The notes under the pieces were generated by a model that was not told the DNA's origin, ran no database searches, and saw nothing but the letters and a program-made list of their open reading frames with translations. This document shows, one piece after another, positions 9,716 through 18,655 of a stretch of 64,000 nt of DNA. Origin of the DNA: Flavobacteriales bacterium (GTDB lineage: Bacteria > Bacteroidota > Bacteroidia > Flavobacteriales_F > PHOS-HE28); assembly GCA_016713865.1 (NCBI GenBank), contig JADJOG010000002.1, positions 62,001-126,000 on the forward strand, in the 5' to 3' direction. The number at the start of each line of letters is the position of its first letter. Position 1 is the first letter of the stretch. The position numbers and the translations under genes were made by a program.

Positions 9716-10783
9716 TTAACCGGCGCTCGCGATGCTGATGGCCTCTTCGTAGGCGGCCAAATATCCGCGCATGGCATTCTCCCAGCTGAAAAGCGCCGCG
9801 CGCTCTTTGGCGCGTCGCGCACCCTCGGAGCCCAACGACTTCCAAGCTGCAAGCCCCTCCTGAATGCGATTCGCCATGTGCGCTGCGTCGAGACTGTCGA
9901 AGTAGAACGCAACGTCGCCGCCGATCTCGGGCAAGCTGGTTGCGCGACTGGCGAAGACGGGTTTGCCCAAGGCGAATGCCTCAATGATCGGCAGCCCGAA
10001 TCCCTCAGCCTGCGAAGGGAAAAGAAGCGCGTCGCACTGCGCATAAAGCGTGTTGCGCGTGGCATCGTCAACAGGACCCAGAATCCGCACGCGCTCGCGC
10101 CAAGGTGAAGATGCCGCATCGCGCCTGACGCGGTCTCCATATGCGGTGCGGTCGTTGCCCGCGATCACGAGCTCATGGTCTGGGAAATGCGCGAGCAGCG
10201 GGATCAACTTGTGAATGGCTTTCTTCTCCTTCAGCACGCCGACGGAGAGGAAGTAGGGTTTTCCGGCTATGCCCTTCGGCAATGCCGTGCCGCTGGCATC
10301 AGGCAATCGGACACCGTTGTGGATCACGCGCACCGTGTGGCCTTTCAGATCGGTATGCTGCTCCAGCTGCGCGCGCGTGAAATCCGAAATGGCCGTAATC
10401 ACGGTTGAACGATCCAAGTCGCGCTGCAATTGACGCAAATAGCGATGTGCCTTCTTGCCTGATTTCTCTATCAGGAAGTTGAGGTCGTGAACAGTATAGA
10501 CCCACGGCGTGCTCTTGCGCGGCCGATGCGATGGAAGTTGGTGGAGGGAATGCCACAGATCGAAGCGCGGCACTATGCTGAGCGGTGGACGCAGCGCGAA
10601 TTGGTCCTTCAGCAAGGTTTGGCCTTGGAGCCAAGTCGGCTCTTCTCCTTTGGGAACCAAGAATCTATTGTGGCTCTCGGGAAGGCCATGCGCAATCAGC
10701 GTTTCCGCGAACTGCTGTGAGAATTGGCCAAGGCCGGAATACGGGTCCTTGGTGCGGTACAGGTCGATGAGCAGCTTGCGCAT
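9716..10783 (-). CDS. Glycosyltransferase family 4 (GT-B, group 1)
   Basis: A 355-residue glycosyltransferase. Its C-terminal domain (about residues 165-330) is clearly Glycos_transf_1: GKPYFLSVGVLKEKKAIHKLI, LVIAGNDRTAYGDRV, RVRILGPVDD and the donor-site signature LFPSQAEGFGLPIIEAFALG with the conserved E-x7-E pattern. The N-terminal acceptor domain has STPWVYTVHDLNFL and ITAISDFTRAQLEQH. The start at 10783 (MRKLLIDLYRT) is preferred because the much longer open frame upstream is antisense to the osmC gene. It probably acts on a cell-surface polysaccharide or glycolipid at the cytoplasmic face, and 157 bp separate it from the downstream LTA synthase-like gene, with which it may be functionally linked. 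Confidence 0.9.
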   Translation of the reverse strand: MRKLLIDLYRTKDPYSGLGQFSQQFAETLIAHGLPESHNRFLVPKGEEPTWLQGQTLLKDQFALRPPLSIVPRFDLWHSLHQLPSHRPRKSTPWVYTVHDLNFLIEKSGKKAHRYLRQLQRDLDRSTVITAISDFTRAQLEQHTDLKGHTVRVIHNGVRLPDASGTALPKGIAGKPYFLSVGVLKEKKAIHKLIPLLAHFPDHELVIAGNDRTAYGDRVRRDAASSPWRERVRILGPVDDATRNTLYAQCDALLFPSQAEGFGLPIIEAFALGKPVFASRATSLPEIGGDVAFYFDSLDAAHMANRIQEGLAAWKSLGSEGARRAKERAALFSWENAMRGYLAAYEEAISIASAG

Positions 10784-10922
10784 GAAACGGTTCGGCGAAG
10801 ATGGGAAGCCGAACGGAGCGATCGTGACGCACCTTTGCGTCCCTTCAATCAAACCCACAGCGGGTCTCGGGCGGGCCCATGGCAACAGCCTGAAACCAGC
10901 AGAACAAAAACTCAATTCGAAT

Positions 10923-11363
10923 ATGGCACTCCATCGCAAAGCCACTGCCTCTTGGTCCGGAACCGGCAAGGAAGGCGCAGGCAGCATCAGCAGCACCAGC
11001 GGCGCCCTCAACGGCATCCCGCATTCGTTCACCACGCGCTTCGTGAGCGAGGACGGCAAGGCGGGCACAAACCCCGAAGAGCTCATCGCTGCCGCGCACG
11101 CCAGCTGCTTCACCATGAAAATGAGCTTCGTGCTCAACGCCGCAGGCTTCACAGCCGACAAGCTCGACTGCACCGCAACCGTCACCATGGACAAGGTGGG
11201 CGAAGGCATGGGCGTAACCGGCATCCACCTCGACTTGGTTGGAACCGTGCCTGGCATCGATGCGGCCGCATTCCAGGAGTGCGCCGAAAATGCCAAGGCG
11301 AACTGCCCCATCAGCCAATTGCTGAAGAGCGTGCCCATTACGCTTTCCGCCAAGTTGGCCTGA
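10923..11363 (+). CDS. osmC: OsmC family peroxiredoxin
   Basis: A 146-residue OsmC/Ohr family protein, which reduces organic hydroperoxides in the cytoplasm. Both redox-active cysteines are present in their normal contexts: AAAHASCFTMKMS (about residue 61) and AENAKANCPISQLL (about residue 126). The N-terminal half (ATASWSGTGKEGAGSIS, then IPHSFTTRF and GTNPEELIAA) is typical of the OsmC rather than the Ohr subgroup. The ATG at 10923 fits the family length and follows a 139-bp spacer shared with the divergent glycosyltransferase gene. Its stop is 4 bp from the stop of a small minus-strand gene. Confidence 0.93.
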   Translation: MALHRKATASWSGTGKEGAGSISSTSGALNGIPHSFTTRFVSEDGKAGTNPEELIAAAHASCFTMKMSFVLNAAGFTADKLDCTATVTMDKVGEGMGVTGIHLDLVGTVPGIDAAAFQECAENAKANCPISQLLKSVPITLSAKLA

Positions 11364-11367
11364 TCAC

Positions 11368-11535
11368 TCAGCGCGGCAGGGCCTCGATCCTCTTTAGGAC
11401 CTCTTCGGCCTCAGCTCGTTTCAGGTCGCTGGCCTTTCGGTTGCTGGTGCTCAAGCGGAACGATTCCTCGAGCAGCTTCTTGTAGACCTTCTCCAATCGC
11501 TCGCGCTCGGAGGGTTTCTTGAACAGGTTGAACAT
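11368..11535 (-). CDS. Small Lacal_2735-type protein (55 aa)
   Basis: This short gene encodes 55 residues starting MFNLFKKPSERERLEK, continuing with YKKLLEESFRLSTSNR and ending AEEVLKRIEALPR. The layout, MF-x-LFKK followed by a charged amphipathic helix with the S-x-SNR/DLKRAEA pattern, is that of the small cytoplasmic Lacal_2735 family that is widespread in Bacteroidota and has no known function. It converges on osmC (4-bp gap) and is divergent from the desaturase gene, so it has its own promoter in the 140-bp spacer on its 5' side. Recognition is from memory of the family's look, not from a search. Confidence 0.75.
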   Translation of the reverse strand: MFNLFKKPSERERLEKVYKKLLEESFRLSTSNRKASDLKRAEAEEVLKRIEALPR

Positions 11536-11675
11536 GGCGTGAGGTAACGCTTACGCCGTGGCTTGGTTCGGGTGCACGGTTGGGGTTCCCTCATGCATGT
11601 CATTAACAGGGCTTAGCGGAACAGTGTGACAATCGACCGTTGGCGGCTTGCTTGCTGCTGGTAAATTCGCCGCCA

Positions 11676-12750
11676 ATGCAACCAGCAACCTTCGCGAAGA
11701 CCGCCCCGGTCTTCTTCCAGCGCCTCCGGGAAGTCACCGAGGCTTATTTCAAGGAGAACAACCTGCGCAAGACCGGCGACCTGCGCCTCTACACCAAGAC
11801 AGCGGTGCTTGGCGCCGCACTGGTCGGGCTCTACGTGGTGCTGGTCTTCTTCACCCCGGCATCGGCTTGGCTCGCACTGGGCCTTTGCGCGCTCATGGGC
11901 CTGGTGGTGGCGAGCATCGGCTTTAACGTGATGCACGATGGCGCGCATGGCAGCTACAGCCGCCGCAAGTGGGTGAACGAGACCATGGCGCACAGCCTCA
12001 ACTTCCTCGGCGGCAACGTGTATCTGTGGAAGCTGAAGCACAACGAGAACCACCACACCTTCACCAATGTGGAGGGCATGGACGACGACATCGACATCAA
12101 GCCTTTCATCCGCGTGCATGCCGGGCAGAAGCGTTATTGGTTCCACCGTTTCCAGCACATCTACAGCCTGGTGCTCTACGGCACCACCTACCTGTTCTGG
12201 ATCTTCTACAACGACCTGCGCAAGTACTTCAGCGGCAAGATCGCCGACCACACTCCCGTTGCGCCCGATGAGCCGTAACGAGCACATCCTCTTTTGGGGC
12301 TCGAAGGTGTTCTACATCGGGCTCTTCATCGTGCTGCCCATGATCATGGTGGGCGTGCTGCCCGTGCTGGCGGGCTATGGCGTCATGGTCTTTGTGGCTG
12401 GCGTGGTCATCAGCGTGGTGTTCCAATTGGCGCACGTGGTAGAGCCTGCTGAGTTCGTTCACCCCGCCACCGATGGCAGCACCATCGAAGCGGAATGGGC
12501 CGTGCATCAGGTGGAGACCACGGTCAACTTCGCTACGCGGAACAAGCTCTGGAACTGGCTCTTCGGCGGCCTCAACTTCCAGATCGAGCACCACCTCTTC
12601 CCGCGCATCAGCCATGTGCATTACCCCGAGCTCAGCAAACGCTTGAAGCAGGTTTGCGCCGAGTTCGATGTGGCCTATCGCGAGTTCCCCACCATGCGCA
12701 GCGCCCTGCTGAGCCATCTGCGGCACCTGCGTCAAGTGGGCATGGCCTAA
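11676..12750 (+). CDS. Acyl-CoA/acyl-lipid fatty acid desaturase (frameshift near 12270)
   Basis: An integral membrane di-iron desaturase of about 357 residues when its two frames are joined. All three histidine boxes are visible: HDGAH (after FNVM), HNENHH, and QIEHH near the C-terminus. The first frame starts at the ATG at 11676 (MQPATFAKTAP) and ends at 12278; the second covers the end of the gene to 12750 and picks up at APMSRNEHILFWGSK, which in relatives follows directly on the loop ending first-frame HTPVAP. Two pairs of hydrophobic helices surround the boxes. It introduces double bonds into acyl chains and so tunes membrane fluidity, probably with a ferredoxin or cytochrome b5-like donor not encoded here. 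Confidence 0.9.
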
Positions 12751-12966
12751 GCGCCTTTCGGAATCTCTTCAAGCTCGCTCTCCGGTTTTCCCGATGCTTT
12801 GGGAAGCTGTGGCGCTTCGCTGGTCATGCGTCGGAGGGAGAGATTCAAGTATGCGACGATCCTCCTGTGCAGGTAGCAAAGCGATTATGATACTTCGGCT
12901 CCGCCTGAATGGAATTCGCCTCAGAGCCCAGCGCTCAAGAAAGCTCACCTAGTCTCGAAGACCAGA

Positions 12967-14592
12967 TCACTCAACTACCACCGGCAGGTCCTTCGGGTGC
13001 TTCACTTCGTAGCTGAAGCCAAGCTTCTTGGTAGCCTTCGGTTCGATGCGCTGGTTCCAGGTCAGCAGGCCTTTCTGGTCATCGATAGCAGCGCCGCCCT
13101 TGTCCGTGAGCTTCACCTCGATCTCGCTCTGTGGGCTCAGCGGGTATTGGTCGCGCACCTCCAGGTCAACAGCGGTGCCTTTGGTGTTGCGTACGGTGAG
13201 GTCCCAGCCAACGGTGATGGTGCGTTTGCCGCCAACGATGGCCTTCTCGTTGGTGGTCTTGCGCTTCACACGCTCCACCACAACGCCTTTGTCTCGGCCT
13301 AAACTGATGTCGAGCGTGTCCTTGGGCTGATCGAGCTGTAAGTAGCTCTGGCCCACGAAGGTGCCCTCGAAGAACACGTTGGCTTCACCGGGCAGCAGAT
13401 TGAGGTCTTCCCAGCCCGTGGTACGCGCGTAGAGGAAGGCGTCCTTGTCGAGCTTGGGTGTTGCGTAGTGCTTGTAGGTAGCGGCGATGCTCTGTGATTG
13501 AACGCCCACGGTGTGCGGCTTGCCATCGCTGGGAATGGTGAAGGGCGTGGCGATATTGTACTCGGTGGTGGTGGTGCGTGGGGTGATGGCACTGGCCCAT
13601 TGGTAGCTGGCCGGTTCTTGTTCCTTCAGTTGCACGGCATCGTTCATGGCCACGGAAGGCGCAGGGGCGAACAAGCTCTCCGCATTCCGCGTGCGCGAAC
13701 CGCGGATCGCTACTTCCTGTAATTGCCGCGGTTGGAACACGTACAGCATCCAGGGATTCAATGTCGGCATCACCCCGCCAAGTGTCGGGTTACCGCTGCT
13801 CAAGCTCAGGTCCACCTTGTTCCAGTCCTCGCCGGTGTTGTTCATCACCTGCGCCTTCATCAGCAGTTCGATCGGCTGGCCCACGCCTTTCGCGCGCAGA
13901 TCGTACGCAGGCAGCCAGCCCGCGGCATTCACGAAGTAGGTGATGGTGAAGGTGGCGGGCACTTCAACAGTGCTGCTGATCTCCACGACCACTTCGCTGG
14001 TGGGACGCGGCGCTTGTGCTTGCATGCTGGCCAATTGCTGACGCAGCTTTTCGGCTTCAGCATGAATGGCCTGCTTTTTCTCCTCTTGCGTGAGCCAACC
14101 CACTTTCATGGCCTTCATGCGCTCGCGCACATAGTCGTTCACGGCCTGCAACTGCGCTGCCGTGAGTCCGTTCTGCTGGCCGCCCACGGCGCTGTTCTTC
14201 AGCAGGAGTTGCTCTTCGTTCACCCAAACCTGCTGCACGCCGTTCTCGATGTTGTAGTCGTGCTCGAGTTTCTTGATCTGCGCCTTCAGCTCCTCGATCT
14301 CCTTCTTCTTCGGGCTCTCGGTGAGGTAGTTGATCCGGTGGTTCACGCTGAGGATGCTGTAGCCGCCCTTGCCTGTGACCTGGATGCTCTGCGGGTCGAG
14401 TCCTTCGGCCAAGCCGGTGAAGACGATGGCGCTCGTTCCCGTGCCGATGGTGCTGCTCGCCGTGCGCGACACCTGCGCGCCGCTGAGGAAGACCTTCACT
14501 TCGGAGATCTTGCTGATGACTGGTTTCTCGCCCTCGGCGGCTATGAGGTTGCAGGCGATGAGCGAACTGAACAGGAAGGAAGTGTAACGCAT
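12967..14592 (-). CDS. DUF4139 / mucoidy inhibitor MuiA family protein
   Basis: A 541-residue exported protein with a signal peptide (MRYTSFLFSSLIACNLIAAEG). The N-terminal DUF4140 domain (about residues 25-115: ISKISEVKVFLSGAQVSRTAS) is followed by a coiled coil (about 90-195, rich in K/E/Q) and the DUF4139 domain (about 205-540: FTITYFVNAAGWLPAYDLRA, NNTGEDWNKVDLSLSSGNPT). This is the MuiA family layout; function is unknown, and the name comes from a plasmid factor that reduces mucoidy. The C-terminus ends in beta-strands and does not carry an obvious sorting signal. A 153-bp spacer separates it from the upstream FG-GAP gene on the same strand, so it probably has its own promoter. The 216 bp after its stop (12751-12966) hold nothing I can name. 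Confidence 0.88.
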   Translation of the reverse strand: MRYTSFLFSSLIACNLIAAEGEKPVISKISEVKVFLSGAQVSRTASSTIGTGTSAIVFTGLAEGLDPQSIQVTGKGGYSILSVNHRINYLTESPKKKEIEELKAQIKKLEHDYNIENGVQQVWVNEEQLLLKNSAVGGQQNGLTAAQLQAVNDYVRERMKAMKVGWLTQEEKKQAIHAEAEKLRQQLASMQAQAPRPTSEVVVEISSTVEVPATFTITYFVNAAGWLPAYDLRAKGVGQPIELLMKAQVMNNTGEDWNKVDLSLSSGNPTLGGVMPTLNPWMLYVFQPRQLQEVAIRGSRTRNAESLFAPAPSVAMNDAVQLKEQEPASYQWASAITPRTTTTEYNIATPFTIPSDGKPHTVGVQSQSIAATYKHYATPKLDKDAFLYARTTGWEDLNLLPGEANVFFEGTFVGQSYLQLDQPKDTLDISLGRDKGVVVERVKRKTTNEKAIVGGKRTITVGWDLTVRNTKGTAVDLEVRDQYPLSPQSEIEVKLTDKGGAAIDDQKGLLTWNQRIEPKATKKLGFSYEVKHPKDLPVVVE

Positions 14593-14666
14593 GGCGTATG
14601 ATTGAGCGGACGAAGGTATCCGGGTGATTCAAGGAACTGTACCCTCCATGCTGCGATTGGTTCACG

Positions 14667-14702
14667 GAAGGGTTCAGCGCAAGGCGTGGCCATGAACCCT
14701 TC
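14667..14702 (-). terminator. Inverted repeat, likely terminator of the FG-GAP gene
   Basis: A perfect 10-bp dyad, GAAGGGTTCA and TGAACCCTTC, with a 16-base loop lies 44 bp past the stop of the large minus-strand FG-GAP gene and 75 bp before the next start. Its place fits termination; there is no clear T tract, which is common in high-GC Bacteroidota. Confidence 0.45.
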
Positions 14703-14745
14703 GCCTACGCTACAACATGGAGGTGATGCGCCGCGTGCCCTGCCT

Positions 14746-17700
14746 TTACTCCAGCACGATCCGCGCACCCGTGAGTGATGCGCCGTCGCGGATGATCTGG
14801 ATCAGATACATGCCGTTCGCAAGCGTGCCGCGCTCGATACGATGCTCGCGACCGCCAGCGGCACTCATCGTTCGTGCGGTTCTGCCGTGCATGTCCAAGA
14901 GGGTGATCAGGTCGCCTGGTTTGAGGGGCTCTGAACAGATGAGCCGCAGCTCCGTGACTGCCGGATTTGGTGCCGCCTGGATGCGCAAGGAAGAAGATTG
15001 ACCTATCCCAAGGCTGATGACCGCGAAGGGCGCGCTCATTGCCACACAGCCATGCTCGCTTGTGACGCTCACCTCGTAATCACCTAGCGAGCTAACGAAC
15101 AGCGTCGGATTATTGGAGTCAGGTATCGCTTGGCCATTCAGGAACCACTGGTGGTGGTCGCCGGGCGTTGCCTGCAGCACGCCGGTGCCGATCTCCTCCA
15201 CAGCGGCTTCGAATAGCGCGCAATCGATCAAGGTCGTGGTGGTGATGTTCGTGATCACGGCTTCGGCGAAATCGAAATGGATGGCGGCGCTATTGAGGAT
15301 CGCGCATCCGTGTGCTTGGCCCGGCGCGATGCCGATGCGGAACTTGATGAAGCCGTGGCTTGCTAGTTCATTCACATTGCTGTCAGGCAAAAGGATGTGA
15401 TCGAACCGGAACACCGCCTCGCCATCAGGCTCAACCTGCGCTTGCGTGAGGGTGTGCGAGGTGGCCACTACGCGGAGACTGCTCCAATCCAAGGCATCAC
15501 TCAATCTGTCGCGTATCACCACGTGCAGCGCGGTGTCCGTGCCCGTATTCTGGAATCGGATCGTGTATTCGAGTTCGTCCAGGTCGATGGCTACGGCGCC
15601 GTGAATCCCGTAGCCCGCTGGTTGAACGAGCTTGTCGTTGGGGTCGTATGCGCAGCCGAACGCTGTGGTGTAGGTGCTGTTCCAAGTGCCGGTGATATTA
15701 CCGCATCGCTTACCGATTCCGCGATCACGTTGCTGGTGGGAGCCAGGAAGCCCGGTTGGCCTGAAGAGCGCGCAAGTGATCTGCCCGTTCTCGAAATAGT
15801 ACAAGGGGGGCAAGGTCCAATACGCCGTATCCGCGATGATCGAATCTGCTGGGGGTGTGGCCCATTGAACCGTGGTGAGCGGATCGATCACCAAGCGCAC
15901 GCGCATGGCCTCAACGCGGGTGCCTTCGTTCCGTGCATGGATCCAATGCAAGAATGGCTGGTTGCAGCTTACGGGTGAGCTCGTGAGCGACAGGGCGACA
16001 AGGCTCGTGTCCAAGATTGGCGCGAAGCCGAAGTCGTTATTCATGCTGATGGGTTCCATAGCAGTGAGTTGCACCGAATAGCTTTCATTGGGCGTGCTCA
16101 AGGCCCACAGGTTCGACGGCGTTGTCGCGGTCACCGTGTAGGCATCGGCATTGAGGTAGAAGAGGTAATCGCCGGAAGTGTTGCCCAACGCCTGCGAAAC
16201 CACAGGTGTCGTATGCACTCTCACGAAGCTCGCAGAGGTATCGCCCGCACTGAATGACCCATCACCATCGAGGTCGAGCCAGGTACGCCCTCCGATGCGG
16301 AACGGGCTGCTGAAGAAGCTCTCGTACCAGCCGATGCGGTCCAGTTGCGTGTCGATGGTGATCACGTCCTGGTCGCCATCGCCATCCATATCGCCCGTGC
16401 GGATCGCATTCACGTGCGAAACGGGCGTGGGCAGCGGGATGCCGGGGGCGAAGGATCCGCTGCCATCATTCAGGTGCAAGCTGGGCAAGGCGATGGTCCC
16501 GCCCGGCGCGAAGAGCAAGTCCGGGTCGCCATCGCTATCGATGTCAACCACATGCATTTGCACGCCTATGCTGAAATCGGCGATCTCTCTTTCATCGCCG
16601 AAGACGCCATTGCCATCGTTCGGATACCAGATCGCACGGGGCAGCGTGTCCACAGGCGCGCCACCATCGAAAACGATCACGGGTTGCCGAACCAGAACGA
16701 GGTCCATGTCGCTGTCGCCATCAACATCCACGGCCCTCACTTCATAGGCTTGATTCACGTTGGTGGCGATGGTGGTTCGCCCGCCTAAGTTCCCAGCGCC
16801 ATCGTTCGCGTACCAGAACAATTGGTCAGGGAGTGCCGTGCCCACGATGTCCGCGTCGCCATCGCCGTCCAGGTCGGCCGCATCCACGGCGAGGAAGCCA
16901 ATGGCGCTCTCCACGGTTTGCGCTGGAGCGAAACTGCCAGCAGTGTTCGCGTACCAGGCAATCCGGCCCGGACCGGTCTGCGAGGCAGTCACCACATCGG
17001 GCCAGCCATCGCCGTTGATGTCATGTACGATGATATGCCGCAGTACCGTATCCGCATCGTTGATCAATTGCTGCGCGCTGAAGTTCCCGGCACCGTCGTT
17101 GGCGTACCAGCCCACCTCCCCGTGGTAGCTCGCAACCAGGATATCCGTGTCGCCATCACCATCCGCATCGCAGGGCACAAGTGGCAGAACGGTCGACTGC
17201 CCTTGCCCGATGAAGCGTAAGCCGCTCATGGTGCCATCGCCGGTATTGCTGAACCAATAAAGGCCGCCATCGGTCCATGAACCGGTCACCGGGTCCAGAT
17301 CGCCATCACCATCCAGGTCAGCGAGCACCACGCCGGAAGGGCTATCAATGCTGTACAGCATGCGTTGCACGCTGCCGAAGGTGCCCGGATCGGTTTGCGG
17401 CGCCCAACCGACCTCGTTGTCGCTATCGCTGGTGTACACCACATCGCGCGAACCATCACCATCCATGTCGGCCACAGCCACACCGTTCGCGCCAGCAGCG
17501 TTGCTGATAACGACCACGGGTGCATCGAAGGTGCCATTGCCGGTATTCAGCAGGGCGATCACCTGCTGGTGCCAGCGTACAGCGACGAGCAGATCCATAT
17601 CGCCATCACTGTCTATGTCATCGACCTTCAGGAAGGTGGGAAGGCTCGTTGTCGTATTCAGCGATATCGCTGGAGAGAACTGCCCGTTTCCATCATTGGC

Positions 17701-18498
17701 GTGCCAGCCCACCACGTGCGGCCATGTGGTCAGGTAAGCAGCATCCAGATCGCCATCGCCATCCATGTCCACGGCCTCCACATCGATTCCATTCGCTGTG
17801 CCTACGGAAATGAGCGTGCTTGCGGCGAAATTCCCGCCACCCATGTTCGCGCACCACCTGATGGTGCCTTGTTGGGCGCCACAGGCCATCAGGATATCGG
17901 GGTCGCCATCACCGTCGAAATCGCCAACAGCCAGATCTGCTGGCGCTATGGTACTGCTCACAACATGCGCGGACCAAGAGGTTCCGGTGCCGTTGTTCGC
18001 ATGCCAGCTCAGGCCCAGTGAACCGCTGGAGGTCACGAGGTCCAGATCGCCATCCTGATCGATATCGGCCATTTCCAAGGCCCACGGCTGCCCCGCCTCC
18101 TGGGCGATGATCATCGGCGCGGAATAGCTGCCTCCTCCGTTATTGCGCAACCAAGCGTAGGTGGCATCGAGTCCATAAGCGATCACGAGGTCCTCGTCAC
18201 CATCTCCATCAAGGTCGCCGCTGCTGATCCATTTCGCCAACGGCGCATCGTTCACCAGCACTTGCATCGGGCCGAATCCGCCAGTGCCATCATTCGCGAA
18301 CCAGCCGAAGCGGTTGTCCATCAGCAAGGCGGCCAGTACATCGGTGTCGCCATCGCCATCCACATCCATCACGTGAACGTAGGCAGGCTGAGCGCCATCC
18401 GGAGCGAAGGTGCCATGCGCGCCGAATTGTGCCGAGAGTTTCGTGCAGAAGAGCAGCGCGGCACAGCCTGTTATGCAAGGAAGGAAGGGGCGAAGCAT
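14746..18498 (-). CDS. FG-GAP/VCBS repeat protein with T9SS type A C-terminal sorting domain
   Basis: A 1250-residue secreted protein. The ATG at 18498 gives a signal peptide (MLRPFLPCITGCAALLF...SAQF). About residues 30-790 hold at least 14 FG-GAP/VCBS repeats, each with a calcium-loop-like DxDxDGDxD motif (DVDGDGDTDVL, DLDGDGDEDLV and so on) and blade segments like WFANDGTGGFG, so it should fold as one or two seven-bladed propellers. An SdrD-B-like domain follows (TWLDLDGDGSFSAGD), then a DUF7619-type region with the hallmark CAYDPNDK, then a T9SS type A sorting domain ending NGMYLIQIIRDGAS-x-VLE. Outer-membrane export by the type IX system encoded at 31.8-37.7 kb is expected. Between about 15715 and 15750 the residues (PTGLPGSHQQRDRG) look out of frame; the +1 frame reads GFLAPTSNVIAES, so two compensating indels are likely. 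Confidence 0.9.
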   Translation of the reverse strand: MLRPFLPCITGCAALLFCTKLSAQFGAHGTFAPDGAQPAYVHVMDVDGDGDTDVLAALLMDNRFGWFANDGTGGFGPMQVLVNDAPLAKWISSGDLDGDGDEDLVIAYGLDATYAWLRNNGGGSYSAPMIIAQEAGQPWALEMADIDQDGDLDLVTSSGSLGLSWHANNGTGTSWSAHVVSSTIAPADLAVGDFDGDGDPDILMACGAQQGTIRWCANMGGGNFAASTLISVGTANGIDVEAVDMDGDGDLDAAYLTTWPHVVGWHANDGNGQFSPAISLNTTTSLPTFLKVDDIDSDGDMDLLVAVRWHQQVIALLNTGNGTFDAPVVVISNAAGANGVAVADMDGDGSRDVVYTSDSDNEVGWAPQTDPGTFGSVQRMLYSIDSPSGVVLADLDGDGDLDPVTGSWTDGGLYWFSNTGDGTMSGLRFIGQGQSTVLPLVPCDADGDGDTDILVASYHGEVGWYANDGAGNFSAQQLINDADTVLRHIIVHDINGDGWPDVVTASQTGPGRIAWYANTAGSFAPAQTVESAIGFLAVDAADLDGDGDADIVGTALPDQLFWYANDGAGNLGGRTTIATNVNQAYEVRAVDVDGDSDMDLVLVRQPVIVFDGGAPVDTLPRAIWYPNDGNGVFGDEREIADFSIGVQMHVVDIDSDGDPDLLFAPGGTIALPSLHLNDGSGSFAPGIPLPTPVSHVNAIRTGDMDGDGDQDVITIDTQLDRIGWYESFFSSPFRIGGRTWLDLDGDGSFSAGDTSASFVRVHTTPVVSQALGNTSGDYLFYLNADAYTVTATTPSNLWALSTPNESYSVQLTAMEPISMNNDFGFAPILDTSLVALSLTSSPVSCNQPFLHWIHARNEGTRVEAMRVRLVIDPLTTVQWATPPADSIIADTAYWTLPPLYYFENGQITCALFRPTGLPGSHQQRDRGIGKRCGNITGTWNSTYTTAFGCAYDPNDKLVQPAGYGIHGAVAIDLDELEYTIRFQNTGTDTALHVVIRDRLSDALDWSSLRVVATSHTLTQAQVEPDGEAVFRFDHILLPDSNVNELASHGFIKFRIGIAPGQAHGCAILNSAAIHFDFAEAVITNITTTTLIDCALFEAAVEEIGTGVLQATPGDHHQWFLNGQAIPDSNNPTLFVSSLGDYEVSVTSEHGCVAMSAPFAVISLGIGQSSSLRIQAAPNPAVTELRLICSEPLKPGDLITLLDMHGRTARTMSAAGGREHRIERGTLANGMYLIQIIRDGASLTGARIVLE

Positions 18499-18601
18499 GA
18501 TCGAATGTATCGGCTTTTGCCACTCGAAAGCAGCACGTCTTGAGTGGTTGTGAACAGGCGCTTGGCTTGTGTGCCGCGCGGGGGTAACTGTTCTCATGCA
18601 A

Positions 18602-18627
18602 CGAGCCCCGGCTTTCGCCAGGGCTCG
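18602..18627 (-). terminator. Terminator of the groES-groEL operon
   Basis: An 11-bp stem (one G-T pair) closed by a GAAA tetraloop on the minus strand, 29 bp after the groEL stop. It is a stable GC-rich hairpin of the kind used as an intrinsic terminator in Bacteroidota, though the following bases are not a T run. Confidence 0.7.
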
Positions 18628-18655
18628 CGCATTGAAGAGATGCGTTGGACGCGAC

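Noticed and set aside
14900..18498. Repetitive DNA in the FG-GAP gene as a CRISPR or satellite
   Set aside because: The repeats encode regular DxDxDGD loops of a beta-propeller protein, so they are explained by protein repeats.
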